64,000 nt of DNA from Agapetus fuscipes (GCA_951799405.1 OX637340.1:2666001-2730000), one strand, 5' to 3'; positions 39,191-50,404 are shown, counted from the stretch's first letter. Notes: generated by a model from the letters alone, not told the origin. Numbers and translations are program-made.

Positions 39191-39461
39191 CAAAATGTTA
39201 CAATTTTTTAAATCACAAATAATAATTTATGTAAAAATAATATGTTCCTAATAACTTCAATTTGTTTTGTTTTTGTTTCAGGTATGTTTCTGTTGACTTC
39301 TTTCCTACAAGATATTGCTAGTAAGTCTTTAAAATTTTGAAATAACTATTTTTATGTCCTTTGTCACGAAATATACATTTTTAATGTACATAAATCTTTG
39401 CTCTAGCAATTGGCTAATACTGCTGCGTGCTTGGTGCATTTTAAACCATTATAGATTGAGT

Positions 39462-39845
39462 GTAAATACTTCGACGTATTTATGGTCCAATAAAGGACGG
39501 AAACATATGGCGAAGAAGATATAACTCCGAATTGTATAAGCTGTACCAGGACGCTGATGTGTTCCGCTCAATAAAGGTCAACAGACTGCATTGGCTGGGG
39601 CACATTCAGCGAATGGACCATCGGAGCCTGGAGAAGACGATTGTGATGACGAAACCGGAGGGAAGCCGGACAGTGGGAAGACCACGTTCAAGATGGCTGG
39701 ATGGAGTGGTGGCGGATTGCCGTGCAGTGGGAATGTGGGACTGGAGGAGGAAGACGTTGGATAGACAGCGCTGGCAGCGGTTGCTGAGGGAGGCCAAGAC
39801 CCACCGCGGAATGTCGTGCCAATGATGATGATAATGATGATGATA
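39462..39845 (+). pseudogene. Ln-D LINE C-terminal fragment with TGA-repeat tail
   Basis: The frame around 39532-39825 encodes ADVFRSIKVNRLHWLGHIQR, then KPEGSRTVGRPRSRWLDGVV, then WDWRRKTLDRQRWQRLLREA. Upstream bases encode a YGPIKDGN-like lead-in. 'RL.WLGH..RM......GRP..RWLD.V..D........W......DR..W..L..EAK.H' is a familiar post-RT tail of non-LTR retrotransposons. The stop is followed by (ATG/TGA)n to 39845, the usual type of 3' tail. No RT catalytic motif remains. Open over ~97 codons, so fairly young but 5'-truncated. Confidence 0.78.
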
Positions 39846-40417
39846 GATTGAGTGCGTTTAAAAGTAAAATAGAAATTCGAAACCCCAAATTTTTCTGCAT
39901 CACAAATAATTTAAAATGGTCGATTAGCTCCACGCATCTACCAACGCAAGGTGCAAGAATACAATACCTGTTCCCCAAAATTGCGTTTCCCAAAAATGTA
40001 AAGAAACTAAAACGCTCTCTAGAGGAGCTGTATACATTTCTATATTTGTTTCCATAGACGATATGGTTGAGTATGACCGTAAAGTTTTATGCTAGGGTTA
40101 CAGAAATAGACAAGGGTTGCATTTCTACAAAGAAAGTATTCGGACGAAAAAAAACTTATTTAATAATGTAACCATAGCCTTTAATTTCTGAATATCTACG
40201 CCCTTTTACTTTTGCACGAAATTAAAATAATATATTATATAGCAGGTAGAAAACCAAAATTTATAAAAATTACTTCGGTCTATTTTTAAAAGTCATCACC
40301 CATTATATTTTCAAAATTATCATTCTTGGTTCTTATTTGACCGTTGTCTAAAATAATTTCAAATATCGGTGCTTTCCTACTGAAATTATCTAATTGTCGG
40401 TGTTTATTTCTCTACCT
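39846..40417. other. Unassigned AT-rich sequence
   Basis: No element recognised apart from a weak repeat-K-like block at 40060-40090. Confidence 0.35.
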
Positions 40418-43192
40418 CAGTAGTCAGAAGGCAAAAGGTGCCATCTGCATATTTTTTCAATTTTACATTTTGTTCTAAAAGTTGCTTAAAATTGTAATAT
40501 TTACAAGCTGGCAAAAGGGCAGATCTCTAATCTTAATAGAAAAAAAAATACAGAAAGAGTCATCTGAATTTCATAAAAATTCACTTTGCCAAAAGGGGTC
40601 ATTTGCAGTTGCCACTTTAAAAATGAAACTTTTCTATTGTTGTGGTGGTGCCATTTGACAGATGTCCCCTTTTGCCATCTTACCAGATAATCAAAAAATA
40701 CAGTTGCCCGCAATGAGTAAATTCTAAGCATACTGTGATACGGTAAAATGGCTCTTACGTATACACTATTAATGGTCGTTATTTGCAGACCAAAATGTTC
40801 ACTTGCAGCTAATATCACATCGGTCCACGCACTTCGCGCGGTTTGTTGACAGTTGTGTTATTATTGTTGGTTTCGTGTCTTTTAAAGCTTTAAAATTTAA
40901 GTAACATTGAGTGTTTAGGCTTTAAAAAGTTATATTGAATATTGCATTATCTTTAACAACAATCAATAAACGTTTACAATGGTGACAATCATTAAAAAGT
41001 GATGTACACAAATTGAGTAAAATTCTTGAAGCTGTTCCTGTTAATAATGAAGGTTTGTAAATTGTTTTTATACATCACTGTGTGGATTAAATCATTATGA
41101 ATAATTGAATTGAGATGTGGTGATTGATATAAGCAATAATACGAGATTCCAAGTACAGCTGTTGAATGTTAATTCTACTCTCTGTACAAACTAACCTACA
41201 TCAAATATTTACCTACTGCACGTTGCATGTTAAATATTTCTTACTGATCTTAATAGGAGCTAATATCCATGTAAAAAATATTGCCTACATTACAATATTA
41301 CTTTCTATTTATTAGGGATAACAGAAGAAAGAGAAAATGTAGCTGATGATTCCTGCTTTTCATCTAAGATGCAGAAGCAACAGTCCAATGAAGACAGTAC
41401 TTTGATTCCAGGGAATAATGAAGGTATGTTCTAGTTGATTTCATAAAGCAATTTATATGAATTAAATAATTATTAAATTTCTTATGAAGAACCTAATAAT
41501 TTTGTACATTCTATTTTAGTTTCTGCCAGTTCACAAGTAAATAAGCAAAGAGCAAATAACTGCAATAAGGAAAATGACTCATTGATTGGTAATACTGGTA
41601 AGATCCATTTACTTACTTAGAATTTTATTATTATTTTTGCTAACCACACTTTTATTTTTATTCAGACATGTATAAATTTATCAGTTATATGCGTGGAGTG
41701 TTGGTTTATTACTTTTAATTTATACCTATAGGTATTACTTGCATGAAACAATAAGTACCTACACAATTTTAATGTATCTTAATATATTTGTTACAGACAT
41801 CTTTAATGAAGGACCAGATGACTCTGATGTATCAGAATATGTTCCATCTAACACATCAATATCAGCCACATCCAGTTGTCCTGATATGGAAGAAGATATG
41901 GAACCACACGTATATGCAGAGATGATGGAAATGATTCAAACAAATACACCTTTCGAGTCACCTCAAAATTTGTTAAATGTTACTCCAACGAAGTTACCTG
42001 TTACATGTGGTCAGAGTTGGATGCTGAACGTGGCTCTGATGAAGTCGCTATTATAATTTTTAATGAAATTGACAATCTTCCTGAGGCTTGTCAAAATTTA
42101 ATTCTGTATTCCGACAATTGCCCTGGCCAAAACCACAATTTTACTTTGCCAGTGATGTATTTGGAAGCATTAAAAAGAAAAACAAATTTGATTTCCATTC
42201 AGCATAAATTTTTAGAGCCGGGGCACACGAGGATGGAGTGTGATTCTGATCATGCTCGCATTGAAAGGGCAAAACCTAAAGATATGAATATTTTTTAATC
42301 ACGGGATTGGTATAATTTAGAAAGAATGGTTCCTGCTAAAAAAGGAAAAAAAATGAGTGTCATTGAGATGACGTTCCAGTCATTTTATTCATTTAAAAAA
42401 CTCTACAAAAATTTGAATTCCCATAACGTTAGAAGAACAAAGTTGACAAATGGAGAAAATGTACATTGGGCTCAAACCAGAGTAATCGTAGCTGAAAAAG
42501 GTTCAAACACACTAAAATTGTCACCGACTATAAAAGAACCAATATTCCAAGAACTTGACGTCATTTGCAAAATAAAATAAAATTATTTATTACCAGTAGA
42601 ATTAAGTATGAAGTATGATAAGCAATTATTGATTAATGATAAGAAATATACAGATTTAATTAGTTTATTACCACTTATACCTAATGAATATCATGACTTT
42701 TGTAAACACATATTATATTCCCCAAGATTGCCAAATGTTCACCCTGATTTGCTAAGTAGTTCTGAATCTGAAGATAGATTTTTAAATATTAATAAAACTA
42801 TTATAACAAGCTACTGGTTTTTTTTATACTACTTCTGACGGTCATACAACTTTTAAAGAGTTTGGGCCTCCTGAATAATAATCTTCCAAGCCCCTCTGTC
42901 TCATGGAAAAGTGTGAGTATTGTTGTGGAAATGGGTGCCATCACAAGAAATTCATATCTTGTAAGACGCCATAAGGGCCGTCTGCACTTTGAAAATAAAT
43001 AAATAATTTTAGAGATAGCTTCAAGAAAAAGTTCACAAACAGAATGATTCAGATTATGTAGGTCTAAAACATATAATAAGTTTATCTGTTTAAGTTGCAC
43101 GGTTTTGAAGTAGCCTGTTAATGAAAACTTTAAATGGCTCTACTGTAAAATTTAGTATTTAGCAGATGGCACCTTTTGCCTTCTGACTACTG
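40418..43192 (+). mobile_element. DNA transposon with 31-bp TIRs and 4-bp TSD, decayed DUF7869-like gene
   Basis: Left end CAGTAGTCAGAAGGCAAAAG, then GTGCCATCTGC (40418-40448). The right end (43162-43192) is its exact reverse complement. ACCT flanks both sides (40414-40417 and 43193-43196). Length 2,775 bp. The first 400 bp repeat TIR-like words in both orientations (GCAAAAGGGCAGAT, TTGCCAAAAGGGGTCATTTG, CCTTTTGCCATCTTACC near 40510-40685), likely subterminal transposase-binding sites. The gene inside is spliced and broken. The element sits next to one end of the 56411-56629 MITE family (ACTCGTACTACGGGTACAG at 43210-43228). Superfamily not assigned. Confidence 0.85.
41316..42838 (+). pseudogene. 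Transposon-encoded protein with DUF7869-like domain (spliced, broken)
   Basis: Exons 41316-41423, 41520-41597 and from 41797, each bounded by AG..GT, are all in phase 1 and stay open across the joins (TEERENVADDSCF..., SASSQVNKQRANN..., IFNEGPDDSDVSEYVPS). The last exon then meets a frame change near 42005-42012, probably the scar of a deletion removing the central part. The second half encodes ELDAERGSDE, LILYSDNCPGQNHNF, HKFLEPGHTRMECDSDHARI, then a TAA at 42296-42298. In the same frame it goes on to YNLERMVPAKKG, another TAA at 42578-42580, and FCKHILYSPRLPNVHPDL. 'YSDNC.GQN.N' and 'FLEPGHT.MECDS.H..IERAK' are signatures I associate with the DUF7869 family, common in TE-rich invertebrates. 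Two stops and the deletion make it a pseudogene. Role as the transposase is inferred from its place between the TIRs. Confidence 0.72.
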
Positions 43193-43231
43193 ACCTGTAC
43201 TCCAGTATTGTGAAAAAACTCGTACTACGGG
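43193..43231. repeat. End of the 56411-type inverted-repeat MITE
   Basis: CCAGTATTGTGAAAAAACTC, then GTACTACGGGTACAG, matches the right end of 56411-56629. Confidence 0.7.
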
Positions 43232-43407
43232 TACAGATCTCAAAGTCACCCGCCTACCTCCTACAGCGTCTATCACACATAGCTTTTCGATATAAAGTGG
43301 CGCAATGTTTTGTGTAGAGTTAAATTGTTTCCATTACCTAAGACAACAAGTATTATTTTGTAAGTACACATGTTAGAACATTTGTAAGAAACTGAGTTAG
43401 CATTAAA

Positions 43408-43472
43408 AAAAGTGAACCAAGTTTGTAAAGCATTGGGGTTAACCCTCACTCCAACCTATTAGTCAAGAAACA
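43408..43472 (-). repeat. Ln-A 3' unit scrap
   Basis: AAGTGAACCAAGTTTGTAAA, then CCAACCTATTAGTCAAGAAA: the first ~60 bp of the unit, degenerate. Confidence 0.65.
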
Positions 43473-43502
43473 ATAAAAAAACTTAAAGGTAATAATAATC
43501 AA

Positions 43503-43747
43503 ATAATAATAATCTAAGTTGCAAGGATATATTCATTCAAAGCTCTCAGATGTATTCCCGCAAACAAACACGTGTAGTTCGCGCTTACAAAAGCTGATTG
43601 TGTACTTACAAATAAAATCCAAACTCAAATGAACATAAGCCCTGCAACTCTTGCCGACATTCCCTGAAACAGGGGTGACATTGGCAAAGTGAACCATTTT
43701 TCATAGTATGTGTGGTCAGCCTCATACCAACCTATAAGTCAAGGAAT
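43503..43747 (-). mobile_element. Ln-A 3' unit
   Basis: (AAT)n tail, ATCTAAGTTGCAAGGATATA, to ACCAACCTATAAGTCAAGGA. Confidence 0.85.
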
Positions 43748-44250
43748 TGATAGAATAGAAGGTGATGATAATTATAAAAAATATAAGTAGTTGTCTTAAC
43801 AATAAACTTGTAAATTTTCAAATCAAGAACCACATTTCTTTTGATGCTTTCTTTATCAAATACTGATCGTTTCCCTTCAAATGAATGCAAAATTTCGCAT
43901 ACTGTTTGGTTTCACAAGCCACCACGTCATTCATCATCATCATAATATTGCAATCCTTTCTTATGGCGGCAAAAAATGTGCCCCTTGCCAGCGGGGCGCC
44001 TGTTCTGGTTAATAACCATCCCTTGGAGCTATTGTAGGGAGGCGGCTTTCTCATATGGCCAGCCACATTTCGCAGACGGTGAAAAAAAATACACACCAGA
44101 CATCACCCAATCTTGTGCACAAATGGGTGCAAGAAAAAAATCTGCATTTGGGTTCTTAAATTTAACCACGCATGATTGCAGATGGTTGAATCCAAAGCGT
44201 TTCAACTTTCTAGTCAGTTATAACGCAAAATAATACCCACATGTAGGTAG
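43748..44250. other. Unassigned sequence
   Basis: Overlapping frames on both strands (43818-44096, 43976-44233) without recognisable motifs. A slightly GC-rich patch at 43965-44085. Confidence 0.4.
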
Positions 44251-44640
44251 TGCAACATTGGGCGCGGATGCTACTTGGATGGGTTACCGCTCAGGTACAC
44301 CGCGTGTCGTTGGCATCTTGGACCGGCCCGTGGTCCAGTGGCAACACTTCGGACTCATAAATGGAAGGTTGTGGATTCGGATCCCAGCGGAGCACAAAAA
44401 TATACAATTTATATTTCCAAATATGCTCTTCGCTGGGTTGAAAAAAAATCACAAAGCTTTTACCAAAGACCGGTCACTGAAAGGTCCATCCAGCCTTACA
44501 GCAACTGGGTCTTGCTTGAGTATTGGCGCTTTGTAGCGATGACCAAGCTCGTACACCTCTCCGGCACTACAGTAAGTGTCATAGACCCCTAGAGTCTCTA
44601 GAATCTAGGGAGTCTCCCGCACAGGATTTCTTAAAAAAAA
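44251..44640 (+). mobile_element. SINE-B with truncated 5S head
   Basis: Begins inside the 5S-like module: CAACATTGGGCGCGGATGCT, ACTTGGATGGGTTACCGCTC and ACACCGCGTGTCGTTGGCAT (44251-44320). Then the tRNA-like module GGACCGGCCCGTGGTCCAGT, the full body and an A-run. Confirms that the 5S-tRNA junction at 7376 is inherited. Confidence 0.88.
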
Positions 44641-45036
44641 AAGTGCAAGATTATTCTAAGGGATACAAGTAATGAAGGCAGTTTTACACCAACTATTGTT
44701 CATTTACAAATATCCTCCTTTTTTATATGTTTTTTTCTAGCAAAGGTCTTACGGATGGTTGCTTTTGAGTAACCTTATGAAAATCAATTCTCAAGATGTT
44801 AATCCATTCTCTTTTCACCTCTTACGTGAATTTGGACACATCATTATCGTTAATACGAGTTTTTAATTTTCATGGTTGTAAGTGAGTATGATTTTTTTTT
44901 AGAAGAAATCGAAATGGTAGGTATTATTATTAGTATCATTAATATTCATGTAAATGTGTGTACTTATCTATTAATATTAATAATTTAAGGATGCTTTTAT
45001 TGATTGTAGAGGCATTAACTTTGTAATCGTTCATCT
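44641..45036. other. Unassigned AT-rich sequence
   Basis: No element recognised. Confidence 0.4.
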
Positions 45037-45198
45037 TAAGAGACAAAAAGAAAAACCACTTTGTATTCGATTACTATGAGTATTTTATTTTATTTATCCA
45101 CCTGATGATGCGAACGGATGTTTGCGAAACCGGTTATGGTATTAAATTAAATACTCATTGTAATCGAATACAAAGTGGTTTTTCTTTTTATCTCTTAG
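45037..45198 (+). mobile_element. PLE-FB fold-back with the best hammerhead-like core
   Basis: Arms TAAGAGACAAAAAGAAAAAC, then CACTTTGTATTCGATTAC (45037-45075), and their reverse complement (45160-45197), one or two mismatches. Between them lies CTGATGA (45102-45108), stem II GCGAAC/GTTTGC closing a GGAT loop (45110-45125), GAAA (45126-45129), then ACCGGTTATGGT, able to form a short stem III (ACC/GGU) before a UA. All invariant hammerhead core positions I know are present. Confidence 0.78.
45102..45141 (+). ncRNA. Candidate type I hammerhead ribozyme core
   Basis: CUGAUGA, a 6-bp stem II with tetraloop, GAAA, then ACC-loop-GGU and a possible cleavage triplet GUA. Stem I pairing next to the core (CCAC against UUAA) is poor, so self-cleavage is uncertain. 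Known context: Penelope-like elements carry hammerhead motifs in their terminal repeats. Confidence 0.55.
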
Positions 45199-45262
45199 GA
45201 TGATTTATTTGGTGAGCGCTGTTTTTGTGTGTATCACACCTCAAGAGCCCTCTATATTAAGT
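45199..45262 (-). repeat. CR1-like LINE 3' end fragment (Ln-G)
   Basis: GATGATTTATTTGGTGAGCG, then TGTGTGTATCACACCTCAAG and AGCCCTCT; same as 62088-62145 and the end of 61225-61420. Confidence 0.7.
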
Positions 45263-45387
45263 ATCGTATCAGTTCTTAGTGAGATAAAAGCTCTAAATGG
45301 TTGTATATATTGGTTTCTCAACGGGTAAGTTCTCACATATGGAGATCAGTACTAAAGAGACAGATAGACAACATTTTATCCACGATT

Positions 45388-45493
45388 GTGTAGGCGCGAA
45401 CCTACATGTGCCTGTCTGTAGGCATGCATTTCATATGAGCCTTAAATATTAACATATCCTTGCAGCTTAGATTATAGATAGATTATTATAGAT
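45388..45493 (+). repeat. Ln-A 3' unit, 3' part, diverged subfamily
   Basis: TGTGTAGGCGCGAACCTACA, then ATATCCTTGCAGCTTAGATT, with a TATAGAT tail. Confidence 0.8.
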
Positions 45494-45910
45494 TTCTCAA
45501 ATCAGCACTTATTCAGTTTTACCTGTGAGGTTGCGATATATCTTCATAATAATAGACATGATGTTAAATTCCTACGTTATGTAAGTAGTAAAACTTGCAA
45601 GCTTGTATGCAGGTATATACAGTAAATACCACACTAGGTATATGGCAGCATCTGCCCACGTTTTCTTGGCCTGTGACCCCAGAGCGCGTATGACGTATTC
45701 CATACAACGACATGTCATGCAAGTACGTATGTAATATTAATATTATGGAGTTGCAACTGCAAATGGATACACAATTGTATAGAGTGGGAGAACAAAGAAA
45801 TGCTCGCTTGTAATTAGATTGAATTAAGTAAAATTAGATAACATAAAGGAGTTGTTATTCCATATTTAGAGAATTATGCTGAATATGTAATTTATTATAG
45901 AATATGATAA
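45494..45910. other. Unassigned sequence
   Basis: No element recognised. Confidence 0.4.
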
Positions 45911-46110
45911 GCTCTTTGACTGATGGGTTGGTATGAGGCTGACCCCCCGTGCTGTGAAAATTGGTTAACTTTTGGAGGGGTTGCAAGGTTTGTTTATTTG
46001 TATGCACGCATGCAGAATGTGTAGGCACGAACCTACATGTGCTGTCCTTGAGCATGCATTTAATATGAGCCTTGAATGTTAGCATTATCTCTAATATTTA
46101 GATTATACTC
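45911..46110 (+). mobile_element. Ln-A 3' unit, diverged subfamily
   Basis: GCTCTTTGACTGATGGGTTG, then GCTGACCCCCCGTGCTGTGA. A ~55-bp stretch after GTTAACTTTT is missing; ends ATATTTAGATTATACTCG. Confidence 0.78.
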
Positions 46111-46394
46111 GTAGATATGTAGATAGATAAGCGACCAAGGAATAGGAAAAAATATTAAGGTATGTTGCAAATGAACAAGGAATATGATAAATCTTGAAGG
46201 AATACAAAAAAAAAAACAGAATGCTATAAACAACTAACGGGTTCTATCAATCGATCCCATAGTTTGTTCTACGTTTTTAACCTATCTATATAAGTAATGC
46301 AATCTTGTTTTCTAATATTCTGTAACACCCAATTCCAGTGGAATATTAGTACAAATATATTATTTAAATATGTACTTTAGATAGTCAGTTTAAG

Positions 46395-46730
46395 TTAAGG
46401 TACAAAAAAAAATGTGATGAAATGGTTTGGGCATGTGGAAAAAATGAATGATGATGGACTGACAAAGTACATACACAAAGAAAGTGTGAAAGGAAAGAGA
46501 GGAAAGGGACGACCGAGAAAAGTATGAAGTGATCAGATTGAGGAGATTGTGAAAGAATGGGATATACAAAGTGAGCGTAAATGAAGAAAATGCATGAAAA
46601 AGGTGATGGATATGAATGAATTGAAAGAGGTTTGTCGTGATAGGAAAAAATGGAGTCGGCTCTGCATAGGCTCTGGCCACCCCTAGCGGAATGGCGACAG
46701 AGTTACTCTACTCTACTTTAGCTGTTAGGT
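46395..46730 (+). pseudogene. Ln-B LINE RT C-terminus and 3' end
   Basis: Encodes VMKWFGHVEKMNDDGL, GKRGKGRPRKV and EWDIQSER in one frame, with stops after RPRKV (TGA near 46526) and SERK (TGA near 46583). Then MKKVMDMNELKEVCRDRKKW and the family end GGCTCTGGCCACCCCTAGCG (46668-46687). RT catalytic part missing. The nearest relative is the 8958-9440 copy, with which it shares TKY(I/K)..ESVKGKRGKGRP. Confidence 0.8.
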
Positions 46731-46766
46731 ATATTAAATGATACCTTCTTAATTTATTATATAACT

Positions 46767-46995
46767 TATTCCTTGACTGATACTGTAAAAAATGGTTCAC
46801 TTTGCCTATGTCACCCCTGCTTCAGGGAAGTTCGGCAAGAGTTGCAGGGCTTATGTTCATTTGAGATTGGGTTTTTTATATTGTAGGTCCACATGCGGCA
46901 TGTGTAAGCGTGAAATTATGCGTGGCTGCTTGTGGGAAAGCATTTAATATGAATCTCAAATGATACATATCTTTGCAGCTTAGATTTAGATACCT
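46767..46995 (+). mobile_element. Ln-A 3' unit with small deletion
   Basis: TATTCCTTGACTGATACTGT (the GGTTGG..ACCCA block is lost) to TTTGCAGCTTAGATTTAGAT. Confidence 0.83.
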
Positions 46996-47787
46996 TACAT
47001 TTTAAAGTTTGATGAAATATCCATTAGACTACGTTCAACCATTGATACATACATATGATTCGTATCAAAGCAAAGGCGGCAAACTAGGTTTCTTTCCCCA
47101 AAATGACCTTAATTTTTTACATGATCTGAGTTGATAAAAATATGGAAACCAAGGAAATGTTTTTCTCGTCGTTTCCAAAAATCTACCTCAGTTTCGAAAA
47201 ATGTTTCTATATTTATTCCGTGATCTGTGTTTCTATACGTCTCGTATAGTATCAAAAATATTTTATTGTATTTTCTCGAGAAAAGACATATGAATTATTT
47301 CAATAGACATTATTGAAACCTTATCAAAAAAATGTCATATCATTTATTTCTGTATGTTTGAAGACGATAATTACGTATGACAAAATCAAACACAAAATGT
47401 CTCACACACTCTCTCTCTTTTAATGTCTTTTATTTGAGGCGCCTTGAACCCGTGAGGGGGTGGGTGGGTGCCAGCCTCCCCCTCCTCTTTCCACCCCCCA
47501 GTGTGACGTCACGTCTGCCCCACCCTCCTTTGTGGGGATTCCGAACAATTTCCGGGTCAGTCTAATTGGAAAGTACGAGCAGCCGACGATAATGATGAAT
47601 TGAGGCAACAAGTATTTGAGCTAATATATATAACACTCTCCTTCTAATATATATAACAAACTCCTTTGTATGGCAATTTTACGTAAGAAATATAATATAT
47701 AATCACTCTCTGAGAGTAGTTGAAGCACTAAATATCCCAATTAAAGATTGGATACGAATTAGAGAAATAAATCTGCTGATGTACAGT
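46996..47787. other. Unassigned; contains a GC-rich island
   Basis: Bases 47440-47570 are unusually GC-rich for this window (GTGAGGGGGTGGGTGGGTGC, CTCCCCCTCCTCTTTCCACC). No gene or element recognised. Confidence 0.4.
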
Positions 47788-48118
47788 AACACTGACCGGT
47801 CCGTAGTCCAGCGGCAACACTCCGGACTCGTAAATGGAAGGTTGTGGATTCGGATCCCGGCGGAGCACAAAAAAAATATACAATTTATATTTCCAAATAT
47901 GCTCTTCGCTGGGTTGAAAAAAATCATAAAACCTTTACCAAAGGACGGTCACTAAAATAGTCCATCCAGCCTTACAGCAACTGGGTCTTGCTTGAGTATT
48001 GGTGCTTTGTAGCGACGACCAAGCTCGTACACCCCTGCGACACTACAACAAGTGTCATATACCCTTAGAGTCTCTAGAATGTAGGGAGTCTCCCGCACAG
48101 GGTTTCTAAAAAAAAAAA
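47788..48118 (+). mobile_element. SINE-B copy
   Basis: CTGACCGGTCCGTAGTCCAG, B-box-like GATTCGGATCCCGG, full body, end CGCACAGGGTTTCT plus an A-run. Confidence 0.87.
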
Positions 48119-48174
48119 CATCTTGCAGAAAGCATATTGAACGAATATTTTTTAGCTGTACTTTTTAGTATTTC

Positions 48175-48240
48175 ATGAAATTGAGTATATATCTCTCAAG
48201 CGTTTACGACCGTTATCCAACCATCATCAGGAGCTTACTT
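48175..48240 (-). repeat. Penelope-end fragment with degenerate hammerhead-like core
   Basis: The minus strand reads CTCCTGATGATGGTTGGATA, then ACGGTCGTAAACGCTTGAG: an intact CTGATGA box, but the GAAA box is altered to GTAAA. Confidence 0.45.
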
Positions 48241-48414
48241 TGAATGTTTATTCATAGACGTAACTTATTCAGTTTTTCTAGTACGAGCTTCATTGTGCTC
48301 TCATTGCAAATATCGTCCCAAATTTCACTTTCTTTTAAATTTTTGAATGTCTTCTTCTACTTATAAGGCACAGCTAAAAACTCTTAATGATGTATAGGTA
48401 TACGTATACCTATA

Positions 48415-48675
48415 TGCCTTGACTTATAGGTTGGTATGAGGCTGACCACCCATACTGTAAAAAAATGTTCACTTTGCCAATGTCACCCCTGTTTTAGGGA
48501 AGGCCGGCAAGAGTTGCAGGGCTTATGTTCATTTGAGATTGGAGTTTTATATTGTATGTCCACAAGCAGCATGTGTTAGCGCGAACTTATACATTTCTGC
48601 GTGTGGGAATGCGTGTAATATGAATCTTAAATTATATATATATCTTTGCAGCTTATGTTATTTAGATTAGATATA
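48415..48675 (+). mobile_element. Ln-A 3' unit
   Basis: TGCCTTGACTTATAGGTTGG to TTGCAGCTTATGTTATTTAG. Confidence 0.85.
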
Positions 48676-49214
48676 CTCGTGTACTTGTGGTGCTAAAATA
48701 TCAAAATCCTTTTCAAGAAGATTTGATGGGATATCAGAAAAAGAAAATTATATTATAAGTACCTACGCGAGTATGTAGATGAATTAATAAGTAATTCGGC
48801 AGCAAAAGAACTCGTTAGTTGTATTGAGTATAAAGGGAGACAATGAGAGATATCTGTTTCTAGGCGGAATAGAACGGAATTATTTATAGAGTCTTTATCA
48901 GAGAGCAAACAAAGCTAAGGCCCGACTATCAATTAGAAATGAGATCGTTCCACACATTCAACAATCAGTCGTTTTTGTTCGTTTTTCTAGAAGACTTTAA
49001 ATTTCAAGCGAGGAATTTTTCAAGGAATTCTCATTTCAAGAAAGGTATCAATACGCAAAACTGATTTAATTTTTTTTTTTGTAAAAATTCACTGAAAATC
49101 GTTCATTAGGTAAATGCTGAAAAATTAAAATTTACGTAGCTAACCGCATACCATTTAACAAGGATTTCAGAGAGAAAACCGCAAAAAAAAATGACCAACT
49201 AAAAAGACCATCAT
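48676..49214. other. Unassigned AT-rich sequence
   Basis: No element recognised. Confidence 0.4.
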
Positions 49215-49717
49215 TCCGAAATTGCGAATGAATGGAATATCCAGAGTCTTAATAAAAGGAGAGCTTGTATGAAGAAGGTTGTGACTCTGGATAAAATTAA
49301 AGAAGTATGTAAGGACAGAAAGAAATGGATGTTGATCTGTAATGCTGGTGGCTAGGGTTAGGATTTCTCAAGTTTTCCAAATTTTTGTAAATTTTAAATT
49401 AGAATTTTTTATCTGATTTTAATGTTTATCCATTTGTTTATGTCTAAAATGTTATTTGTTGTGCATATTCCTTGACTTATAGATTGGTATGCGGCTGACC
49501 ACCCATGCTGTAATAGTGGTTCCCTGTGCCAATGTCACCCCTGTTTCAGGGAAGGTCGGCAGGAGTTACAGGGTGTATATCCATTTAAGATTCGGTTTTT
49601 ATGTTTTTAAGTTCACATGCGGCATCCTCAAGCGCGGACTTGTACGTGTCTGGTTGTGTGAATGCATGTAATGTGAATCTCCAATGTAACATATCTTTAC
49701 AACTTAGATTAGATTAG
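49215..49717 (+). mobile_element. Ln-A copy: RT C-terminus plus 3' unit
   Basis: 49215-49352 encodes EIANEWNIQSLNKRRACMKK, then VVTLDKIKEVCKDRKKWM. The 3' unit runs from 49465 (TATTCCTTGACTTATAGATT) to ACAACTTAGATTAGATTAG. Confidence 0.87.
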
Positions 49718-49739
49718 TGATCGTGGACCTTTGTCAGAA

Positions 49740-50400
49740 GTGGCTCCGAAAGAAAAGGTGAATCTAGACTCTAGAGAATCGGTGATTCACATTTTTAATG
49801 GCATAATAGAAACCAGTGAATTTTCTAGTCGAAGAAACTCACTTTTACTCGGCCAATACTCCAAGTAGTAGTTACCCAAATATAAAACTAAATGTATCGA
49901 AACTAAGCAGCGCTTCTGTTGTTCGTTTTAGTTTCTCGTAAAACGATATCCTTGAGTTTAAACGTGAAGTTTATTCTTGGGTCAGAGACCATATTGCTCA
50001 TTCACTCACACATCCGAGCACCCATTCACACCGGTACAGTATAATCTGCAAGTAATAACTAATACACCGGTTACTCGGTGCGTACATTCTACTACATAAT
50101 GTCACATACACTATACAACAGTCTTATTACCCTAGTTACTATCCCATTCATGCCTCTTAAACGTTATCTACTCGTACTCTCCACCTGGCACGCACTGACA
50201 ATAAACTATAGAGTATAAAACGCTGCGTTAATACTCAACCATCGCGTAAACAGAAAAAAAGTGTAAATTATGCATCAGCAACTCTAGTGAGGCTTGCAGT
50301 TTTCATGCTGAAATATTTACGCAAGATACTCTACAGTCTACTCCACAAACTCGCCATTACTATAACAATCTGAATGATCTTTTTTGAACCTCATAGTATT
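49740..50400. repeat. Region with two repeat-K blocks
   Basis: 49875-49985 (CCAAATATAAAACTAAATGT, GAGTTTAAACGTGAAGTTTA) and 50205-50330 (GAGTATAAAACGCTGCGTTA, ATACTCAACCATCGCGTAAA). No gene recognised. Confidence 0.45.
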
Positions 50401-50404
50401 TATT

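Noticed and set aside
47440..47570. GC-rich island as a promoter or CpG island
   Set aside because: No adjacent gene or recognisable core promoter; only local composition.
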